Positions 58,616-64,000 of a DNA stretch of 64,000 bases are shown here, piece after piece; the first letter of the stretch is position 1, and each line of letters opens with the position of its first letter. The notes under the pieces are model-generated. The model was not told where the DNA came from. It made no database searches and saw nothing but the letters and a program-made list of their open reading frames with translations. The DNA is from Utricularia gibba (Eukaryota > Streptophyta > Magnoliopsida > Lamiales > Lentibulariaceae): the NCBI GenBank assembly GCA_002189035.1, contig CM007992.1, forward strand, positions 186,001 through 250,000, given 5' to 3'. Made by a program: the position numbers and the translations under genes.

Positions 58616-60936
58616 TTACCTTTGTAAAAACGGGATCTTTGATGATCGTTGTTGCCTCTTGAAGTCTGTTCTCGAGATGGATAGATCAGTGGCCCTGAGA
58701 ATGTCACTCTGCCCTTCTTCTTCCTCGCGCCCTTCTCCTGTTAAGATGACAGCCATGTTAGGATAAGAGGGTTGTGCATTTTTTTCAGATTCTTGGCTTA
58801 CAATGTATGGCTCCTGGGGTCGATATGCATCTGTTTCGTGAGGCTGCTCTTGCTCCTGTTCCCAGCATAACATGCGTTTAACTACCTCGTTTTCACGGGC
58901 CATTTGGGATGCATCAGAAGTTTCCTTTGTGCGGGGGAGGATGATGGGATGTGGGATATCAGATGATGGATTGGTGCTGCCGTCTTTTCGTCTCCCAACG
59001 GTGTCGTTTTTCCTTTGCTGCTGTTTGTTGAACAGGAGATGATGATCATTAGGTGCAGTGACAGCCTGAGTGCTGCTTCCGAAAGGCTGAAGAGATTCAT
59101 CTGTCGATTGGGAAGAAGTTTCACAGGTAGTTTGATGGTTTTTGATCGGATCATCGTCGCTCCTTCGTGTGTCTTCACAATTCTGTGGGGTTGAGAACAG
59201 GATGATCAATGCTGGCCAAGCTACATGCTTTGTGTGCATAGAAAAAACAGAAGAAAGCAGTGGCTACTACATTGAATTCCTTTGCTCCCAGTAAAGCACT
59301 ATGGGATGCCCTTGGGACTTGAGAACCTGCTTGTCTGTTTGCATCAGCCTGCCTCCTGATAAGAAGAGGAAACAATGGCAGTCAGTTGCCTTAAATCTGA
59401 TGTCAACGTGGGAAAAAGATGAAGATAATGAACCTCCTTTCTTCACGGATCCTGACATTCATCTCCTTGTTTGGTGGATACTTGGGCAAGCTTGAAGGTT
59501 CAAAAGCATACGGTTTTTTCTTGAAATACTGAAACCAAGATAGCTGTTAAAACGAAGCTGAAACGAGGGGAAGATGAATCAGTGTTCACCTTGGAGCAGA
59601 GGGCTGAAGATGCAGTTCCACGCCTGTGAGGTTCAATGGAAAGGAATTTCTCAATAAGGGTAGCTGCAGTTAAGGGGAGATCTTTGCATCTCTCTCTGAT
59701 TGTACTTTCGTATACTTGCTGGGGCTTGAACATATTCGAAAGCGGGAGTCTGGATTTCGACCAGTAATCCTCCGGCGGAGAGCCGCAGAGTCGGAAGATC
59801 TTATGCAGCTGCTCCACCTGCGGACAGAAGTTATCAGCTTCTATTTGAAGGAGAAAAGCTTCGAGTTCCATCAACAGACCTCGTTTCTTCCCTTGAGCAG
59901 TGGCCTTCCAAGAAAGAGTTCAGCAAAAACACAACCAACACTCCACAAATCGACACTCTCCCCATAACTCGTCGACCCAGAAGAAGCTCCGGTGGCCGGT
60001 ACCACAGAGTCACTACACGGCTTGTCAGAGGCTCCCCCTTCTCCGGCATCATGAAGTTCGCAAGGCCAAAGTCTGCAATCTTCACTATCCCCTCGTTGTT
60101 CAACAAGATATTCGATGTTTTGATGTCCCTGTGGAGTATCCCTTTTGAGTGGAAATGCTCTACTCCACTCAGAAGCTGCATCATGTAGCATTTGATCTGC
60201 TTCCAACAACGCAGAAATTAGTCTAAAAATGAAACCTTTCTGGTTAACTTATCTGAGATATGCAACCTGAGGCTCTGTGAATTTGATGTCTGGAGAAGAC
60301 AGAAGCCCTGCAAGATCATGCTCCATGTACTCGAACACGAGGTATATGTGACATGATAGCCTCGAAGTGATGATCCCTTCGAGCTTTATAACATTAGGGT
60401 GATCGAGTTTTCGTAGAATCAGAATCTCACGAGCCATGAACCTGACGCTCTCTGGTTGAAGATTGTCGAATTTTACTTTCTTCACAGCAATGATTCTTCC
60501 TGTTTGGATCTCCCTTGCTCGGTAGACATCGCTGTATGTGCCTTGGCCAATCTGAACATCCAGCAACGTAATACAGATTAAAGGTGCAACCTTTTATAAT
60601 CAATTGTCCATTGAGCATTACCTTTTCTAGTCTTTCGAACGAATCCGATCTCATCGGCAACCATCCCTCGATCGCCTCACCGGCGACGGCAGAAAGCCAC
60701 GATGGCCATCCGGCAGCGATCTGCTCGGCGTGTGCCAACCCACGGAAGTTGAAGCTGGGGGAAGGTCTTCTCTGAAATCCATTCCTCAAGTTACCTGAAT
60801 AATTGACAAAACCGCTTCTTGGTCCTCGGCGCACCACGACATCCTCCTCCTCATGCGCCTCTACATGATTCAACGATCGTGAAGTGGTGGCAGGCAAATG
60901 AGGGTCCGACGAGTTCTTGGAGCTGATGCAACCCAT
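58616..60936 (-). CDS. CDK-like serine/threonine protein kinase (IBS1/At1g54610 type), one frame break
   Basis: This plant kinase family resembles CDKs but has long N- and C-terminal extensions. I infer seven exons: 60622-60936, 60267-60551, 59880-60196, 59590-59817, 59434-59528, 59271-59355 and 58616-59182, giving about 630 residues. The N-terminus [11 protein letters not shown] fits N-myristoylation and palmitoylation at the plasma membrane. Kinase motifs are [12 protein letters not shown], the catalytic Lys in [27 protein letters not shown] and [15 protein letters not shown]-like end follows ([29 protein letters not shown]), then the basic [15 protein letters not shown] segment. Exon 3 needs one extra base at CCC 59976-59978 to join PELLLG to [15 protein letters not shown]. 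The stop at 58616 directly follows a possible donor (AAG|GTAAAC), so the C-terminus may extend into another exon. Confidence 0.88.
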
Positions 60937-61736
60937 GTTGAAAAAACCCTTTAAAATGCAATGGGGTACCCCGAAAGTTTCAGAATCCGGCTGACTCCGA
61001 CGGGAGAGCTAGCCGGATTCCGGAGGAATGAAAATTGGATAAAAGGGCTTGTTTAATTCCCTGTTTCAGATTACAAACATTCGCAGGTTGACAAAACAGA
61101 TGGTAGAACAGGGATATGAAAAACGAATATTGTAGCAAATTCTAAAATAGCTGATCTTCCTATTTTATCTCGATAGGAAAGATCAAATCTAGAAAAAAAG
61201 ATAACTTTTCTATTTTTTTGTTATCCCTCATATCAAAAAATTAGTTTAACACAAGATACGCGGCCAATCGTGATTACTGGGGATGTCACCGTTGAAATTT
61301 GATTGCTTTTTATAGCTTGTTCCCTGGCACCATTTGCCATTCACATACACTTAAAAACCAACACAAATAACCTTTTTGTGTCTTTTGACTTACAAGAATC
61401 AATGGGAATACGTTTTGCAGCCTACGATCCAAGATCCTCTTTTGAGTCATCATGGCGGCTATGAGTCTTGATGGAGGCCCCTGCTTCGAGTATTCAGATA
61501 TCGTTCCTGCTACAAGGGATCTCTTGTATGACTTACAGATTTAGATCAAGAAATTCCTTAAGATGTCACCGCTGAAACCTTAAACACTACACATGGATCA
61601 TCAACGAGCTACACCAGTCAACCAAACAGATTCAGAAGCTAAGCAGAAATGTTACACCATCATGAGAAAGCAAGAAAAGGCAAAAAATCAGAGCGATGAG
61701 TTAAGATGGTTGCAAATGTTTCCTTAACCGTAAGCT
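60937..61736. other. Intergenic region between kinase and BAG8-like gene
   Basis: The kinase promoter and an A+T-rich stretch (61080-61260) lie here. The right end is 3' flank of the BAG8-like gene. No gene is seen. Confidence 0.5.
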
Positions 61737-62929
61737 TCACTTTGCAAGGCTCAAATCCTTTTCTTCTCCGTTTCCATTGTGGGAAGCTTCCTCCTCCTCT
61801 TCCTCGTCATCATCACCATCATCATCATCAACTACCATGCGGTAAACCTTGGTTTTATTTTCAAAGCTCACATTTTTCCCCGATGCAGGCTTAGCCGCAC
61901 CTTGTTTTTCCGACAAAACCTTGATACAGCTTCGGGGGAATGAGATATCCTGCTTCTTGATGACATACTGAATGGGGATATCAGTTTCTTCCGTTTGTTC
62001 ATCAGCTGGTTTAACGTCTCGTGTGCCGGAAGTTCTAAGTTTCTCCAAGTTCACTCTCTTTACTGCCCTGAACTTCGCATTCCCTGCAGCTCGAGACTTC
62101 ACTTGGGCAGACTGCAGTATATCCTCAACAGAAACGCTCTCAAGAAAGTTGAGAAACTCCATCAATTCTATGCTTAGCGCGATTTTTCCGTTTCTGATCA
62201 ATGGATCTTGCCCCTAGAAGAAATAACCAGAGGCGCAATTGAGGGAAAAAGAAAAAAAAACAAACGCAACGGAGCAATAGAATAATAGGGATGGACATTG
62301 AGAATTTCTCTTGAATTGTACCTGAATTGTGTCGAGTCTGCGCTGTAAGTTCGAGGCTTTATGATAAAATGGATTAAAATCGAATTGGGTTTTACCAGAA
62401 AGTGAGGATTTGAGGGTTCCGAGACTTGATTTTATGGAGGCGAGTTGCTTGAGCTGGCCTAGGGTTCTAGATCGGCGCAGAAGGAAAGTTCTGAAATGGG
62501 CTTGAATCGTTCGTGCCGCGGCGTCGCGGAGAGAATGCGCTCGTGGGGCAGCGGTGGTGGTACGACGGCCGATTTCCGTCTCCAGAGCAGCGATGCGGCG
62601 GAGGAGAGCGGAAACAGTGGGCTGGGTCTGTGTTCGTTCAACGAAATAGGGAGAGTGAAGATAGTCATAGGGACGTGTAATTCCGGGAGACGAGAATCAA
62701 GGTGGGGAGGGTACGGCGACGGGGGAGGGTGCTGGTGGTGGACGTTGGAAGCCAGATGCGCCGGAAGAGCGTGGTGCTGTTGTAGATCAGGACTCAGATG
62801 CGGCGCAAGTTGGCAACCGTTGAACGAAGTGTAGGCGGATGAGCAGCAACAAGAACCGTAACACAACCCATGACCGGCGGCGGCGGCGGTGTGGTGGTGG
62901 TGGCAGGGCCTGTAGTGATGAGCCGCCAT
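61737..62929 (-). CDS. BAG8-like calmodulin-binding chaperone regulator, one frame break
   Basis: BAG8-type proteins combine an IQ calmodulin-binding motif with a BAG domain that contacts Hsp70; the Arabidopsis member is annotated as plastid-targeted. I infer two exons, 62322-62929 and 61737-62213, giving about 361 residues. The N-terminus is rich in His, Ala and Cys (MAAHHYRPCHHHHTAAAAGH). After a variable region come ALLRRIAALETE, the IQ motif ARTIQAHFRTFLLRRSRTLG (about residue 140-160) and the BAG-like helices QLKQLASIKSSLGTLKSS through QDPLIRNGKIALSIELMEFL. The tail is very acidic. The first part of exon 1 is in another frame than the IQ part; one added base at GGG 62685-62687 (plus strand) joins them. 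The UDP-glucose dehydrogenase gene lies upstream on the same strand; by memory the Arabidopsis BAG8 and UGD2 genes are also close neighbours. Confidence 0.85.
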
Positions 62930-63439
62930 TCGCTCTTCCTTCCCACAATCTGCACTACAAATCCTCCCCTAGTACGTTGCAATTTCCTTCTATTTTAATT
63001 TGCGTCTATGCTCGCAAACATGTTTTTTTTACAGGTTAAGGCTTAGATAATTGATTTTAATAAAATAAAATAATTATTTTAATTTTATTATAAAATTTAT
63101 TCAACTTTAATACAAAAAATTATTGATTCGAATTGAAATTACGGTTTTAAAATAAAATAAACGTAAATTATATTATAAAACATTAAAATTAGTTAATTAT
63201 AAATAATATATATTTAATTATTTAAATTTTAAATTTTAAAATTGATTGTTCAAATAAAAAGTAATCCGAATAACGTTGGTGACTGAAGCAAACAACTTCC
63301 GTCGATGGTGTTGGTGGGGAGTGAAACAAAAGCAATGCTACCGTGGGCACTGAACTCCAATGAAGGGTGAGAGAGTTATTGTGAGACAGCGGAGGACAGA
63401 TTCCGGCAGTCGTGGTCGAGTGATGATGACTCGCTAGTT
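62930..63439. other. Intergenic A+T-rich region
   Basis: The BAG8-like promoter and UDP-glucose dehydrogenase 3' flank are here; 63030-63260 is very A+T-rich. No gene or RNA is recognised. Confidence 0.55.
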
Positions 63440-64000
63440 CTATGCAACAGCAGGCATGTCCCCGAGCCAGGGATCGAGGGGCCTTCCAATGGAGTAGACG
63501 ATGAAGCCCATACCCCTGAGTTTGTTACCATCCACCACGTTCCGGCCATCGAAAATGAAGGCAGGTTTCTGCATATTGTCGTAGATCTTCTGGAAGTCGA
63601 GCTTCTTGAACTCGTCCCACTCGGTGAGGATGCAGACAGCATGAGCGCCTCTGGTGGCCTCGTACGCATCCCAAACAACATAAACCTTCTTGGCGGTGGT
63701 GGGGCTCAGAGGTTGAAGATGGACTGGATGGTCCCAGTCGAATTTGTTCATCGACAGATCTCTCTGGATCTGCTCATCGGTCACCTGCGGATCGTAAATG
63801 CTCAACAGAGCTTTGTCTCCCAGGAGTCCTTGGCAGACATCGATGGCAGGAGTTTCCCTGGTGTCGCCTGTGTCCTTCTTGAATGCGAAACCCAGGATGG
63901 CGATTCTCTTGTTGGCAACTGTGTTGAACATGGAAGACACCACTCGGTTGACGAACCGGGCCTTCTGATAATCGTTGATCTTAATGACTTGCTTCCAGTA
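63440..64000 (-). CDS. UGD: UDP-glucose 6-dehydrogenase, 3' part (runs off the window)
   Basis: This enzyme oxidises UDP-glucose to UDP-glucuronate with NAD, supplying precursors for hemicellulose and pectin in the cytosol. Only the last 186 residues are in the window; the frame is open to the right edge (YWKQVIKINDYQKARFVNRV) and the rest of the gene, including the catalytic Cys region, lies beyond 64000. Visible C-terminal domain landmarks are RIAILGFAFKKDTGDTRETP, ILTEWDEFKKLDFQKIYDNM and FDGRNVVDGNKLRGMGF, ending PLDPWLGDMPAVA. No intron interrupts this part, matching the usually intronless coding region of plant UGD genes. The reading frame is intact. Confidence 0.96.
   Translation of the reverse strand, partial: YWKQVIKINDYQKARFVNRVVSSMFNTVANKRIAILGFAFKKDTGDTRETPAIDVCQGLLGDKALLSIYDPQVTDEQIQRDLSMNKFDWDHPVHLQPLSPTTAKKVYVVWDAYEATRGAHAVCILTEWDEFKKLDFQKIYDNMQKPAFIFDGRNVVDGNKLRGMGFIVYSIGRPLDPWLGDMPAVA

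Overview
This is a nuclear segment from a flowering plant. Evidence for that is the gene content (phytoene synthase, KANADI, ARF, LBD, IQD, PPR, YSL and phi-class GST genes), the short GT-AG introns and the A+T-rich intergenic DNA. It is very compact: 26 genes are supported in 64 kb, about one per 2.5 kb, and no transposon could be recognised. Such density resembles miniaturised genomes like those of the bladderworts (Lentibulariaceae), but the species assignment is inference only.

Layout: 0.7-6 kb, minus strand: an A1 aspartic protease and a ThiF/TCD-type tRNA-modifying enzyme. 6-10 kb: a gene-free stretch in front of a KANADI factor (plus). 12.9-22.5 kb: a plus-strand run with a small Ser-rich protein, COX11, ribosomal eL39, a triple ubiquitin-like protein, phytoene synthase and a phi GST. 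22.7-26.6 kb, minus: a Rab5-type GTPase and a peroxisomal polyamine oxidase. 29-32.8 kb, plus: CTNNBL1 and LSM8, both pre-mRNA splicing factors. 33.2-42.3 kb, minus: a YSL metal transporter, an E-type PPR protein and an ARF6/8-type auxin response factor carrying a miR167 site. A 4 kb gene-free stretch follows. 46.3-51 kb, minus: a DUF716 membrane protein, two tandem LBD genes and thioredoxin h. 52.6-56.8 kb, plus: an IQD protein and an alpha-tubulin. 57.3-64 kb, minus: a small Cys-containing membrane protein, a CDK-like kinase, a BAG8-like protein and the 3' end of UDP-glucose dehydrogenase, which runs off the right edge.

The genes do not form a pathway or cluster; they are independent housekeeping, metabolic and developmental genes. 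The strongest unusual signal is technical or evolutionary. Ten otherwise well-conserved genes carry 13 frame breaks, and every one is explained by the loss of exactly one base, almost always in a short homopolymer; no insertion is seen. This looks like residual long-read consensus error rather than mass pseudogenisation. Other points of interest are two GC-AG introns, an alpha-tubulin lacking Lys40 and the terminal Tyr, a tandem LBD duplication that includes its flanks, a miR167 site, a perfect 15-bp inverted repeat downstream of KANADI, and unusually long gene-free upstream regions at KANADI and ARF. I found no clear candidate for a previously undescribed system. Exon boundaries were inferred by hand from splice signals, phase and remembered family conservation.
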